From Micractinium sp. NFX-FRZ (lineage: Eukaryota > Chlorophyta > Trebouxiophyceae > Chlorellales > Chlorellaceae): a DNA stretch of 64,000 bases. Below, one piece after another: positions 44,463-55,722 of this stretch (the stretch's first letter is position 1; every line of letters starts with the position of its first letter). The notes under the pieces are model-generated. The model ran no database searches. It saw only the letters and a list, made by a program, of their open reading frames with translations, and was not told the origin of the DNA. The stretch lies in the NCBI GenBank assembly GCA_029339195.1, contig JAPTJF010000175.1, positions 1-64,000 of the forward strand, given 5' to 3'. A program made the translations under genes and the position numbers.

Positions 44463-46918
44463 GGTGNNNNNNNNNNGCCCAGCTCTGGTCGCGGACCAGA
44501 GGGGAGGGCGGTGGGCTGGCCGACTGGTAGGGGGGGGGGGGGGGGGGGGGGGGGGACCGGTAGTGTAGTGTGTGCAGTCAGACAAGACAGTCAGGCAACG
44601 ATGGTAAACAGTCGCGGTGTCGTTAGGCACCCAGAGAGAGATGTGCGGTGTTGGCGTGCTTGCACGGCCGTGCCAGGAGGCTGCCGGGTGCACAGGTGCT
44701 GCAAGGGTGTAGGGGCACCCGCCTGCCCTGCCCCGGCCTGCGCTGACGTGGCGCCCTCACACTGCGCCGTCACTGAAAGCAACGACAGCCAGCGGCGGCG
44801 CGCCTCACCGTGGGGTGGCGCATGAGGCGGGCGCACATGTAGGCCTCCACGGCGCCCGTCTCCGCAGCGCCGCGCGCAATGGTGCCTGCAGGGTGGGGAG
44901 TGGAGAGCGGGTGGGTGAGGTGGGGTGCATAAGCACGGGGGCACAAGTGGAAGCCTCGCAGATCCACCGTGTGCCCCAGCCGCACACTTTCAGGCGCCCG
45001 CCTGCACTTGCGCCTTCCGCTCGACGGTGCAAAACTTGATGCGGATGCCCTGTGCTGCCTGTGCGGGCCCCCGCTCAAGGCATTCTCTTTATCAGCCAGC
45101 CACACTAACAGGCTTCGTCTGGGGAGCTCACCGGCTTTCAGGAAGTTGGTGCGGATGCCCTGCGCATCCATGTTGGCCTTCTTCAGGATGACGCTGCACA
45201 GCGGGCACAGCAGGGGGCAGCAGAGCGAGGCAGGAGGGTGAAGGGGTGAGCAGGTGGGCGGCGGACGGGTGCAGTGATGGGGTGGGTGGGTGTGGCCACG
45301 GGCGGCAGCACACCCACGCCCGCGCTCCCTATTGCCGCAAAGCAACAATCGCACGCGCCGTACCACCCTCTTCCGTTGCTGCCCGCCCTGCCTGTCTGGC
45401 TGCCCGCCCGCACTCGCTCCCCACCCCATGCCATGCCCGCCCCCGCCGCTGAGCTGGCGCCAGCTCACCGCCGCTTCTTCTGCTCCGAGGTCAGCTCCCG
45501 TGTGAGCGCATCGGGCCGCCCCTTGGCGTTGATCAGCCCCTCGTACACTGCAGGGGGATGGGAGAGCGGGCGGGCAGGCTGTGGTGGTGAGCGGCACCTA
45601 GGGGGTGCAGTTCCGCTGGTGGGCGTGGCTCGGCGGGCAGGTGGGCAGGCGGCAAGGCAGCATGCCGCTGCTGCTACACCCCACATGCCGCCCATCGCCA
45701 CAGAGTCGTGCACCCACTCTCTCCTTCCCCCACACCACAACAGCGGCACACACCTGCCTGCAGCGACCGCGGCATCCCAACACTCCCACCCCCTAACCGA
45801 TGGCTGCCCACCCCCATCCACCACCACCAATGCTTGCCCCTCACTGCTTGCTTGCTCACCCTGCCCGTAGTTGCCGCCTCCCAGGCGGTCCCGCAGCGTG
45901 AAGTCCGACTCGCTGAAGCGGCGCTGGGTCGCGCGGGCCAGCGGGTTGAGCAGGTAAAAGTCCAGCATGCCTGCAGCACGCCAGGGGTTCACAGGGGAAA
46001 CAGGGGGGGGGAACAATCAGGAGGAGGGCAGCACAGAGGGACACATGGGGAGAGGCGTCGTAGCTGCATCTGCGCACAAAACACCATATGCCCCGCACGC
46101 ACCCCCGACGGGTGCGAGGCATGCACAGGAGATGAGTTGGGTCGGTGCCAGCCGGGGCCTGCTGACCTGCAGGCATTCCCCCCTACACACACCCCGCCCT
46201 CCCTCCTTTTAAGGCTCACCCACAAAGGGCGAGGGGCGCGCAAAGAGGAAGTAGTAGATGGCTGCCAGGCGGCCCACACCCGCCGCCTCGGGCTGCATCG
46301 CCGCAATGTTGAGCACGTCTGCAGTGGCAGGCAGATGGGCAGGTGGGCAGGTGATCAGGTGGCAAGGTGGTGTGCACTGCGTGCACATAGCAGCAGCAAG
46401 AAAATATGGTGCGGCAGCACAAACACAGACACAGCACACGCAAGAGCCAGGCAGGAGTGCACTGCCCCCCACGAGGAACAGACCCTCCCGCGGCACCTGG
46501 GTGCTGCCCCTCCCACCCGGCTGCTCGTCTCCACCATAGCTTGCTGCAGCTGCCTCGCGCACGCACCTGTGCCCAGCGTGCCAACTGCGGCGGCCACGGA
46601 CCCCGCCACCGGTGCCGGCAGCGCCGCCTCGAGCGCCGCCACGTTGGCCGCCCAGCTGGCAGCCGCCTCTGGCGTCCCCATGCTGCCCAGCGCCGCTGTC
46701 AGGCTGGCAGCTGTGCCAGAGGCTAGGGAGAGCAGCTCCACTGGGTCGCCTGCCACCGCCTGCACTTTGGCAAGGCGTTGTTGCTGCTGCCGCTGCTGCC
46801 GCCGTGCGGGCAGCAGCGGTTGCGCCGCCGCTAGCTGCTGCTGCAGGCGGCCGCTGCAAGAGCTCCCTGCCATGCTGCCGCTCAGTTGGCGTTGGCACGT
46901 CGCTGCTGATGCCGCCAT
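41560..46918 (-). CDS. Thylakoid Ser/Thr kinase of the STN8/STN7 (Stl1/Stt7) class
   Basis: Fourteen exons, 533 residues: 46567-46918, 46220-46318, 45860-45970, 45469-45547, 45132-45193, 44809-44885, 44280-44429, 43683-43785, 43433-43512, 43114-43204, 42543-42682, 42159-42250, 41918-41976, 41560-41666. Known members phosphorylate LHCII or photosystem II core proteins. Order: Gln/Arg/Ala transit peptide (1-55), a stretch with one membrane span near 133-150 ([12 protein letters not shown]), then the kinase: [12 protein letters not shown] (180-191), K218/K219 in [13 protein letters not shown] (H356), IDFGAACDL (D376), and the family-specific [31 protein letters not shown] and FNAEL-YDLNLWR. I see no lumenal Cys pair like the one Stt7/STN7 uses for redox control, which favours the STN8/Stl1 branch. 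The intron before 44429 contains an assembly gap and poly-G tracts. Confidence 0.87.
44040..44300 (-). repeat. Three copies of an exon 3' end and donor (STN8-like gene)
   Basis: CTCACCGGGAAGGGGCCCAG spans the real donor (exon end 44280). Copies lie at 44141-44163 with an intact donor complement and near 44048-44072 where CTCAC has become CTCAA. Flanking CCTCCCTCGYGACTTCCCA is also repeated (about 44097 and 44220), giving a unit near 130 bp. Confidence 0.85.
44432..44555. other. Assembly gap of 10 N flanked by poly-G tracts
   Basis: N at 44467-44476, with about 30 G before (44432-44461) and about 26 G after (44530-44555). It lies in an intron of the STN8-like gene, so coding sequence is unaffected. 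Gap size is unknown. On the coding strand the first tract is a poly-C run directly before the acceptor. Confidence 0.95.
45027..45165 (-). repeat. Exon fragment duplicated into the adjacent intron (STN8-like gene)
   Basis: GTTGGTGCGGATGCCCTG in the exon at 45132-45193 recurs as CTTGATGCGGATGCCCTG at about 45035-45052, 110 bp away in the downstream intron. Confidence 0.65.
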
Positions 46919-48229
46919 GCTGGACTATTGAGGTGCTGCAGCGAGAAGAGATATGGGTGCCAGGTGTGAGGCAGGCAAGACTGGACAAGGGGCAGTAGCA
47001 GGCAGCAGCGGCGGGAGCGGCGGCAAGCCCTCTGACGCACGCCAGTATTGTTTGCCGCGCTGTGTTCAGACCTCAGAGCCAAGCAGCTTTTACAATTGAG
47101 CGCGGGCGGGCGCTGCAAGCCGCACAGGCGGCTCACCGCTGTTGCTGCAGCGGAGCCAAGCGGGGCCACGATCGCCGACTCTTTGCTGGCGAGTTGACGG
47201 CCTGCTATCGCCGCGACTCGAGATGCCAGCGAAGCAGCCGCGCCAAGAGGTGGGAAGAGCGGCGCCGTGGGAGTCTCGCTCGCTAGTGCTTCCCCACAAC
47301 TCTGGGCCACCTTTGGAAACAACACGGTTCAATAACCTGCCAGCGGGTGTCAGATGGCGCCCACTGGCTTGGGGAGGAGGTGGAGGCGATGAGGGTCAGG
47401 ACACGCTGGCAGGCAGGGTTTCGCGCTCGGGCGCAGCTGCGGGCGCTCGAGGCGAAAGAGGGCAGAGGTGGCAATATTCGGTGAGTTCTGGAAGTTGGAG
47501 TCTAAAGCCACCGCAAGTGGCCGCCAGACCTCACCGCCTTCTGAGCGGTGACGGTCACGCCAGCGGCGGTGCGGCAAGGCCACACGACCCACCCCCACAG
47601 CCACTTGTTGGAACGAGGGGAAGGCTGCGACAGCGAAACTAATTCATTCCTTCAGTACACGTAATGCATCCAGCATAATGCAGTGGCGGCTGGGCCTCGG
47701 ATGGGCAGGCACCCAGGGGTGCTCATGGCGGCCAGCCGAGCCAGAGCCCACAGCACACGGGGCAGGCTGGGATGAGCAGCGCCTGTAATTATTGCTTCGT
47801 GCTGGCCGACTCTGGCTCCGCCGACATATTTGCAGGCTGCTTGAAAGCTATTGACGTGCCAAACTTACACAGCCGCCATGATGGCTTTTAGGTAGTGCGA
47901 AAGCACTCGGCGACCTTGCTCTGAGCAGCCAGGTACATCTCGCCGAAGCCCCTGCTACCCCATAGATGTGCTTCTCTTGGATCGATGGCGTGCCCTCTGC
48001 CAAGTCGGCACGAAATTGTGTGCACCAAATGCCCAGTGCACCAGCATGCGCTGACCAACAGCAGCCCAGCCGTCTCCCGCGCAGGAAGAAGGCGAGCTTG
48101 GCTGGAGTGGCCGCCCACCATTGCTCCGGCCAACAGAACGGGTCGACGTGAGGTGGGATGTTATCTTGCTCACCTTCTGAGTCTGGATCGAGGCCGCCTC
48201 GGCAAGATGCTCTGCAGGCCCTCCTTTCT
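46919..48229. other. Divergent intergenic region, 1.3 kb
   Basis: Upstream of the STN8-like gene (-) and the mTERF gene (+), both organelle-targeted. A reverse-strand frame (47848-48285) has stretches that read like protein in two frames (IPPHVDPFCWPEQWWAATP; GFGEMYLAAQSKVAECF) and may be a decayed gene fragment, but I cannot name it. Confidence 0.4.
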
Positions 48230-50521
48230 ATGCTGCGCGGCGCTTCGCTGCCTGTCCGCCTGCTGGCAAATTCAGGCCCGCGCACCGCCTGCTGGCATAT
48301 TCAGGTGCCTTTCAATCGTTGGCTAAAGGCTGGGAAGGGCTGGCGCCGATGTTTCCGCTTTGGTCGCGGGCTCTGGGGCCGCCCAGCAGGCAGCGTGTCA
48401 CTCGAGCAATTATTGCAGCGGCGATCAACTCCGATCTCGCGGTGATCGCTGGGCGCCACGAGCAGGTGGGCTTGCAGAAGTGGGGCGGCTAAGCCCTTCT
48501 CCGGTTCAGCTGGTATTGCGTTGCCTGAAAGGTGGCATCCTCCACTGAAGAACTTTCTGCCGGCCGCCTGCCCGTGCAGGGCGGAGAGACGGCGCTGCTG
48601 CCGCTGCCGCTGCCGCCGATGCCGCTGCCTCCCACTTGGCAAGGCGGCAGCAGCAGCAGCAGCAGCAGGGCATGGCAGGGCAGCACTGCACAGTTGCGCC
48701 TCAGTGTTTCTGCCCCGTGCTGGCAGCGCAACTTTGCTAGCAGCGGCAGCACCAATGGCAGCAGGAGCAGCGGCAGCAGCAGTGGCAGCAAGAGCAGCAG
48801 CAGGAGCAGCAGGAGCAGCAGTGAGGAAGCGTCAGCCCACAGCAAGCAGGCAAGTGATGGCAGCAGCTTGGCACCAGACCAGCCGCGGCAGCGGAGCGGC
48901 CGTCCCCCTTCAGATGTGCCAATCTACGATGCTGGGCAGCTGCTGTTGAGCCTAGGGCTGGCCAGCTCATTGGCAGCCAAACTGCAGGACGAAATGGCCA
49001 AGCTGTCGGGTGTGCGTCAGCAGGGCTTGCTGGATCATGGCAGCGAAGTGGCAGCACACCTGCGCAGCCTGGGCGTTGGGGAGCAGCAGCTGGCACTGCT
49101 GGTGGTGCGCTGCCCCAAGATGTTCAGCTGGCCAGTGGAGGAGCGGGCAGCAATGCTGTTTGGGCAGCTGCTGCAGCTTGGGCTGGCGGCGGAGCGGGCC
49201 GCGATGTGCTTCCTGCAGCATCCCACAGCAGCAGACACACTCAGCTTCCAGCCAGCCATTGACGTGCTGGCAGCGCTGTTTGCCGCTGCTGGCAGCGCAG
49301 GCAGCAGGTCAGGCAAGCCGCTGCTGGTCAGGCTGTTTAGGGGCCAGCCAGGAGCGGTGACTTTGTTGTCCTATGGCGGTGCCACCCTGAACGAGCGCTT
49401 CGCCAACCTGCTTGAGACCTGGGGCCTGAGCGATGCGCAATTAGTGCCAGGCCTGATGCAAACTTGGTCGCTGCTGTCGAGGAGTCCCGACCACCTGGCT
49501 GGGCGCCAAGAGCTGCTGCACGCGGAGCTGGGCGTCAGCAGGGAGCTGTTTGCCAGAATCATCGTCTCTTATCCTCGGGTAGTCAGCAGCAGTGATGCAA
49601 CGCTGCAGCAGCGGTGCCGGGCGCTCATGGCGGTGAGTTCTCATGTGGTAGGGGTTGCCTGAGGGTGGACGGATCAGGACGGTGACTTTGTAGGCTGCAG
49701 TGCTGCTGTTTGTGGCGAGCACGGGAGTGGCATGTTCGCTTTCACCCACAGTTGCAGCGCTGCTGGAGTCGTCCGTGCAGGGCGGCCGGTGATGGGGGTG
49801 CCACACTTGGGCCAGAATATGCCCAAAGTTGACCACCCGCCTGCTCTGCCCCCGCTTGCAGACGTTTGGTAAAGACGCGGTGCTGGCAATGGTGGAGAGC
49901 TCGCCTGGCTTGCTCACCGTGGGCAGCCACATTTGGCAGGTGGCGCTGGAGGTGATGCGGCTTGTGGGCGTGGCAGACCCGGTGGCAGTGGCGCGCAACA
50001 ATGCACGCGTGTTGATTCGGAAGTGGCTGTCACCCGACCGGCTGGCAAACCGGCTAGCTGTAGAGCGCTGCCTGGGCCTCACCGCTGCTGCCGTGTATGA
50101 GGACCATGCTGGCTACGTGGTCACGTGCAGCGCTGAGCGGCTGGTGGGCCGCCTGTTCTACCTGGAGCAGTGCGGCCTGCTGCCACTGCTGATGCCAGAT
50201 AGGCAGGCTGCTCGGCGGCAGTGGCGGCAGGAGCGCGGCCTGCCGGCAGACAGCCCAGCACCCAATGAGCCACCGCTCATCAGCCTGCGCGACGTGTGCG
50301 TACTGCCTGACGCTGACTTAGTGAACCTCATGCGCCTGCATGGCTGCGGCAATGGCTACCCAGCCTTCAAGGCCGGCCTGAAAGGCTTGGCCGCCTGGCA
50401 GGAGCTGCGGGCGGCGGCAGAGGCAGAGGCGGTACGGCTGCGGGCAGCGCTGCCGCGCGAGCTGCAGGAAGCGCTGGCGGCAGCAAAAGCGGCCAAGGCA
50501 GGGGAGCTCAGCAATGCGTGA
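48230..50521 (+). CDS. mTERF-family organelle nucleic-acid-binding protein
   Basis: Three exons, 595 residues: 48230-48304, 48580-49632, 49862-50521. mTERF proteins bind organelle DNA or RNA and act in transcription, termination or intron splicing. Helical repeats of about 30 residues are visible: LGLASSLAAKLQDEM, HLRSLGVGEQQLALLVVRCPKMFSWPVEE, MLFGQLLQLGLAAERAAMCFLQHPTA, and in exon 3 LLTVGSHIWQVALEVMRLVG and FYLEQCGLLPLL. The Ser/Gly-rich region after the presequence is disordered. The first exon (MLRGASLPVRLLANSGPR...) looks like an organelle presequence and splices in phase, but exon 1 is the least certain part; an ATG at 48619 is an alternative start. Most algal mTERFs of this size are plastid or mitochondrial. 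Confidence 0.75.
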
Positions 50522-51436
50522 CATACATCATCTCGCCTACACGTACTCACAAACACTTGATCCCATCCTCACTGACCTGTCTTGTGTCCCGCTGAGCCGG
50601 TCACCCTCCACTGACTGCTCATCCGACTCATGCGCCTGTGCATTATGTTCTCATTCTTTACATTGGTATTGTTGCCCAAAGGAGATGTCAGACGTGGCAG
50701 TGGTACTGCTGCTGAGTGCCAGGGCGCCAGGGGGCAGCGGGGGTGCTCAGGCACGGGAGATAGAGGAACGCTGGCCATGAGGTGCTGGAGTGTGGCTGGT
50801 GGGGGGGGAAGAAGAGCGCATGAACTGAAGTGCCGGCTTCTTTAGACTCTCTGTCGCACATGTTGCGGGCTGGCGGGCCTCTTGAATTGAAAAGGGCCAG
50901 CAGGGTCAGGCGAGGTGGGGAAGTGCAGGGGGGGCTGGGCAAAAGGGAGGAGGGCTGCAGGTATGCATCAGAGAGGACAGATCATGTAGCGGTGTCACGA
51001 AGGCAGGCGAGTTCGCTCGGGAAGTTTCAAAAGGGGGGGTTCTGTGCAGGGGAGCGTAGGGGTGGACAAGCTGTGCATTTGTGTCCGTGTTGGTTTGGGA
51101 ACTGGCCGTCTGAAAAAAAAGCCAGAAAGTGGGCATGCATCCCAGCGGGCATGCATGGCTGGGTCGAGTCACGGGGGTGGGTGCGGGTGGGTGACAATGT
51201 GGGGGGTGCTGAGGTGTGCAGGGTGCGTGCGGAAAGACGTAGGTGTACGCAGTGGCCGCCCTGCTGGCGGTGCCTGGCAAATGCGGCTCCTTCCCAGAAC
51301 CTCTGCCAGCACTCCAGCTGAGTGCCGCCTGAGCCAGTGCAGCTGCCAGCTGGGCGGCCTGCCAGGGCTGCCAACTAGCTGGCCTCATGCAGCCAGCGGG
51401 CGCTGCCAGCTCAGCAGCCCCCTGCCAGCTCAGCGT
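50522..51436. other. Convergent intergenic region
   Basis: 3' UTRs of the mTERF and protease-like genes. TTACA at 50658-50662 may be the poly(A) signal of the reverse-strand gene. No coding sequence supported. Confidence 0.45.
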
Positions 51437-54400
51437 TTAGCGGCCGTACAGGTAGGTGTTGGCCTCCTGCAGCCAGGAGCGCACATTGTCGTCCAGCCCC
51501 GAGTTGTCGGTGCCCTCCCGGTTGTTCAGCCACACCGTGATCTGCTCAAGCACGCCCTGCAGGACGGCAGGGGCGCAGCAGGCATAGCATGGGTCAGCAT
51601 GAGTGTCGAAGTGTGCGAGCAGGCGGGCAGGGGTGGCATGCACGTGGCATGGGCACACCCACCCACTTCACCCCGCCTGGTTACAAAGCACGCTCATCCA
51701 CCCACGGGTCCTGCATCACCTGACCACCCCTTTCTCAGCTAACAACCTTAAACAGGTTGCTAAGAGCCAGCCTTCTGAATGCGTCTCCAACTCATCCTGA
51801 CCACACCCGTACTGATAAATCAAACACCCATCAACTGAGCTCACCTTGTCTGCCAGCTTCAGGAAGTGGCCCCAGTTGGAGGTCATGCCCTCGCAGCCCG
51901 GCCCCGAGGCCAGGCCCACCTGCGTGTTGCCCTCCATCAGGGGAGCGCCTGCGGGGGGGAAGGTGAGGCGGAAAGGGAGGGATGGTGAGGGGGCAGTGCT
52001 GTGCATTTGTGGCAGCGGCACCAGCGGCACCGGCGGCACCAGCAGCAGCAGCAGGGTCTGTAGCAGCAGAGGGGGCAGTGGCAGCAGCTGAAGGGTTCAG
52101 GGCGCTCACCCTTGTCGTCGGGGCAAGCCTGCAGGAAGCCGCTGCCGCCGGCGCACAGCTCGTCGGTCCACCCGGGCTGGCAGCCGTCCCACACATTGAT
52201 CGGGGCGGTCCTGCGGGGATGATAATGGGGGCAGGCAGGCAGGGGAGCAAAGGGTCAGGCTGGGTTGGGCAGGCGGGCCCCCGCAGAACAGCCGGCCGTT
52301 ATCTGTGCCCCACGTCTTGCTGCACAGTCAGCCTGCCTTACCCTGGACACCTCTGGGGCCCCCGCTCGCTCGTCCCTCCCAACCTCCCCCTCCCCCACTC
52401 ACTCGGCAGCCACCTCCTCCTCCTTCCACGCCGTCTGGTCCACCCATGCGCCCTGGGCGGGCACGTCGCTGGTGGGCAGCGCCACGTAGGACGCATTGCT
52501 GTCCTCCGTCAGCGCCAGCATGGCGACGTCCCACGAGGGCTGGCTCTTGGGGTTTGCAAACTCCTGGAACTGGGCCTTGTCTGCACAAACAGAGAGAGGT
52601 GAGTGGTCAGGCAGGGTTGGGTTGACACAAACGCAGGAACATCCGGTAGTGAGTTTGTGAGGCAGCGCGCAGCAGAGACCTGCCAACCAAAGTGGGTGCT
52701 GCCAAGCATTGATCGGCCACAGCGGGCAGGTCGGGCAGCAAAGGTGGTGGGCAGGCTGTGCCAGGCAGGCGGGGCATAACCCTTGGGAGGTGAAGCTGCT
52801 TTCGTGGAGCGTCACTCACCCAGGTTGACCAGCACGGTGGCGACGGTGTGGTTCATGCCGCCCACCCACACAGTGACGTCGGCAGCATCAGCGGCGGCGC
52901 CATTGGCAAACACGCACTGCAGGGGGGGGAGGTCAGGGAGAGTGATGAAGCGGGTCAGGTGTAAGGGCGTGGGCCAGCACAGGGAGATGAGGTCGAGTGC
53001 TGATGTGCTGTAGCGAGTGCAGGTGGGGTGTCGACGCTCTCCCTGTGAATGGCCAGTGGGCAAACAAGCACGCCTCCCCTGGCCCGCCTGCCAACCTGTG
53101 CTGCCGTGAGGACGTAGCCGGGCGCGATGAGGGAGCCGGCGCATGTGCGGGTGGGGGTGGTCACCACAGCCATCCAAGACGGGTAGTCGCCCTCCTGGTA
53201 CAGCTGCGGGGCGGGGGCGGGTGGGGGCGGGGGCAGGGAGGCGGGCAGGCCGGGTATGAGCGGGCCGCACGGGTCTGCGGCAGTGTGGTGCAGTTTTTGA
53301 CTGCCTAAGCACCCAGCGCCCCTGGCGCAAGTGCAGCACATCGCGGGGCAGGGGAAGGCAGGGCAGGAGGGCGAGCGGCATGCATGCATGCGTTGCCCTG
53401 TTGCCGACCTGCGCCCCTCCCACGGTTTCCCCTCCTGGTCCCCACTACACCCTCCTTGCACGCTTACGTTTCCGGGCAGCCAGCCCCTACATCCCCACCC
53501 CCACTCACCTCTGGGTACGTCTCCTGGCACCACTGGTCCTCCGTGTCCTCCGCCACCTTGGTCTGGCAGCACTCCTCATGGCTGTCGGGGGACACGGTGC
53601 CGCAGGAGGAGCCCAGAGGGGGGGAGTACAGCTGCGGGCGGAAAGAGGGCAGGGGCAGATGCAGGGTGTTGTGAAGGCGATGCGGGCAGGTGGGTTGGTA
53701 CGCTGCCTGGCCAAAGTCACAGTAAAGTGCAGCCAAACGTCACGTCACGGCACCGCTCCGTTCCCGTCGCCTGCTGCCACCCTGCCCACCTGCCCGCCTG
53801 TTACCTGTGCTCCCCACCACCTCCCTCCATCACCCTACATACCCCACGAACCTCGGGGTAGGTCTCCTGGCACCACTGGTCCTCCGTGTCCTCCGCCACC
53901 TTAGTCTTGCAGCACTCCTCACGGCTGTCGGGGGAGACGGTGCCGCAGGAGGAGCCCAGAGGGGGGGAGTACAGCTGCGGGCGGAAAGAGGGCAGGGGCA
54001 GAGGCAGGGGGTTTGTGAAGGCGATGAATGCAGGTGGGTTGGTGCGCTGCCTGGCCAAAGTCACAGTAAAGTGCAGCCAAACATCAGGACACCGCCCCGT
54101 TGCCGACTGCCCCGTTGCCTTCTGCCACCCTTCCCACGCGCCCGCCTGTGACCGATGCTCCCGCCAGCTCAGCTCCCTCCCTCATCCTCACTACTCCCTC
54201 ACCTCTGGGTACGTCTCCTGGCACCACTGGTCCTCCGTGTCCTCCGCCACCTTGGTCTGGCAGCACTCCTCACGGCTGTCGGGGGACACGGTGCCGCAGG
54301 AGGAGCCCGGAGGCTTGAACAGCTGCAAGCGGCAGAGCAGAAGGCGGTGGGCAGCGTGTTCTGGGGGCAGCGTTCGATTGGTACCCAAGCGGCTGGGTGA

Positions 54401-55722
54401 CCGGTGGGGCAGCCGAGCGGGCAACCCAGGGGCCTGGCCGGGCTCGGGTTGCGTGTCACACACCAAGTAAGGGCCTCCTGATGGGGCAGCGGCAATCGCC
54501 GTGCTGTGCATGCTGAGCGGGCTGCCAGCACCTGCCCCGCCCCAGCCCGCTCCTCTCCCACAGCGCTCACGTCGGGGTACGTGTCGAGGCACCACTTGTC
54601 GGTGGCATCGTTGGAAGCCGCCTTGTCTGTACAGCAGTTCTCCTGGCCGTTGTCGGTGGGAGAGACGGAGGCGCAGGAGGAGCCCGGGGGGTTGTACAGC
54701 TGCGGGGTGGAAGAGGAGCGGAGCAGTGCGTGTCGGGCATGTGCACAGGGTGTGGAAAGTCAGTTTCCTGCTGGCCCCTGTCGGCTGACAGTAACACGCT
54801 GATCCCTGCCAGCTGAAAGCAAGTGCACGTGTGGATGGCTGCCAGTAGTCATCCTTCCAGCAACCCCTGTGTTGCCGCCCACCCAACCGCGGCCCGCACA
54901 CACACTCAAGGTCCAAGAACGCCCCGCCCGCCCCACCCAACCACCCCCACGAACCTCGGGGTAGGTCTCCTGGCACCACTTGTCCTCAGTGTCCTCCGCC
55001 ACCTTGGTCTGGCAGCACTCCTCACGGCTGTCGGGGGAGACGGTGCCGCAGGAGGAGCCCAAGGGCTTGAACAGCTGCAGGGGGGGCAGGAGGGGCAGGC
55101 GCCGGCGGCGGGAGGTCAGGGCAGGTGGGAGAGGAGGGAGGGCGACATGGGGGCACCCCAGGGAGGTGGAGGAGTACGCAAGCAGGGCAGCCAGGCACGT
55201 TGTTTAGTGGCCAACCCGCCTGCAGCTGCCGTGCCGCTCAATCACTGCCACAGCCATGCAGGGCGGGGACCCCACATGTGCCCACACTCCTTGCGCAGCC
55301 AGCCAGCCACTCACATCGGGATATTGCTCCAGGCACCAGCTGTCAGACACATCGTTGGACGCTGCCTTGTCGGTGCAGCAGTTTGCCATGTCATCTGGGC
55401 TGACGGTGCCACATGACGACCCCAGCAGCGCGGCTGCGGGTGGAACGAGCGGGGCGGGGAGGGCCAGGTTGGGTGCGGGTGCCATGCAGCTGCGCTGTGC
55501 AGGGCGACATGTGTGTTGCAGCCATGTGCAGTGATCATGCCGGATGCGCAACTTCAGTGGTTTTCAAAGGGCAGACAGGGCAGGCAGGGCAGCCCCCGAA
55601 AAGAGAGCCGGTGCCACGGGCGCCGTCGCCGCTCAAGTGGACACCGCGCTGCCCGCTGGCAGACCCGCACCTCGCGACGCCGACGCCAGCAGGGCCACAA
55701 GAAGGATTGTCTGGAGGCGCAT
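51437..55722 (-). CDS. Secreted trypsin-like protease homologue with six N-terminal Cys modules; catalytic His and Ser replaced
   Basis: Thirteen exons, 497 residues: 55671-55722, 55315-55433, 54955-55074, 54571-54699, 54203-54322, 53852-53974, 53509-53631, 53096-53203, 52820-52916, 52403-52580, 52110-52210, 51845-51948, 51437-51556. Signal peptide MRLQTILLVALLASASRG. Residues 18-262 are six modules, one per exon, each C-x10/12-CC-x12/13-C (SSCGTVSPDSREECC, then EDQWCQETYPE). I do not recognise the module. Residues 263-497 follow the chymotrypsin fold: CAGSLIAPGYVLTAAQC, SWDVAMLAL and CPDDKGAPLMEG. Against the S1 consensus (TAAHC, GDSGGPL) the Asp is kept (D348), but His is Gln (Q298) and Ser is Lys (K423). 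That predicts no peptidase activity. Such homologues act elsewhere as binding or regulatory proteins. Exon phases all agree, so these are not frame errors. Confidence 0.82.
53509..54322 (-). repeat. Recent tandem duplications of module exon plus intron
   Basis: Exons 53509-53631, 53852-53974 and 54203-54322 are nearly identical. The introns between them are also alike over more than 100 bp (shared GCCTGGCCAAAGTCACAGTA and GGTGGGTTGGT). Unit length is about 345 bp. This is recent amplification of a single-module unit. Confidence 0.9.
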
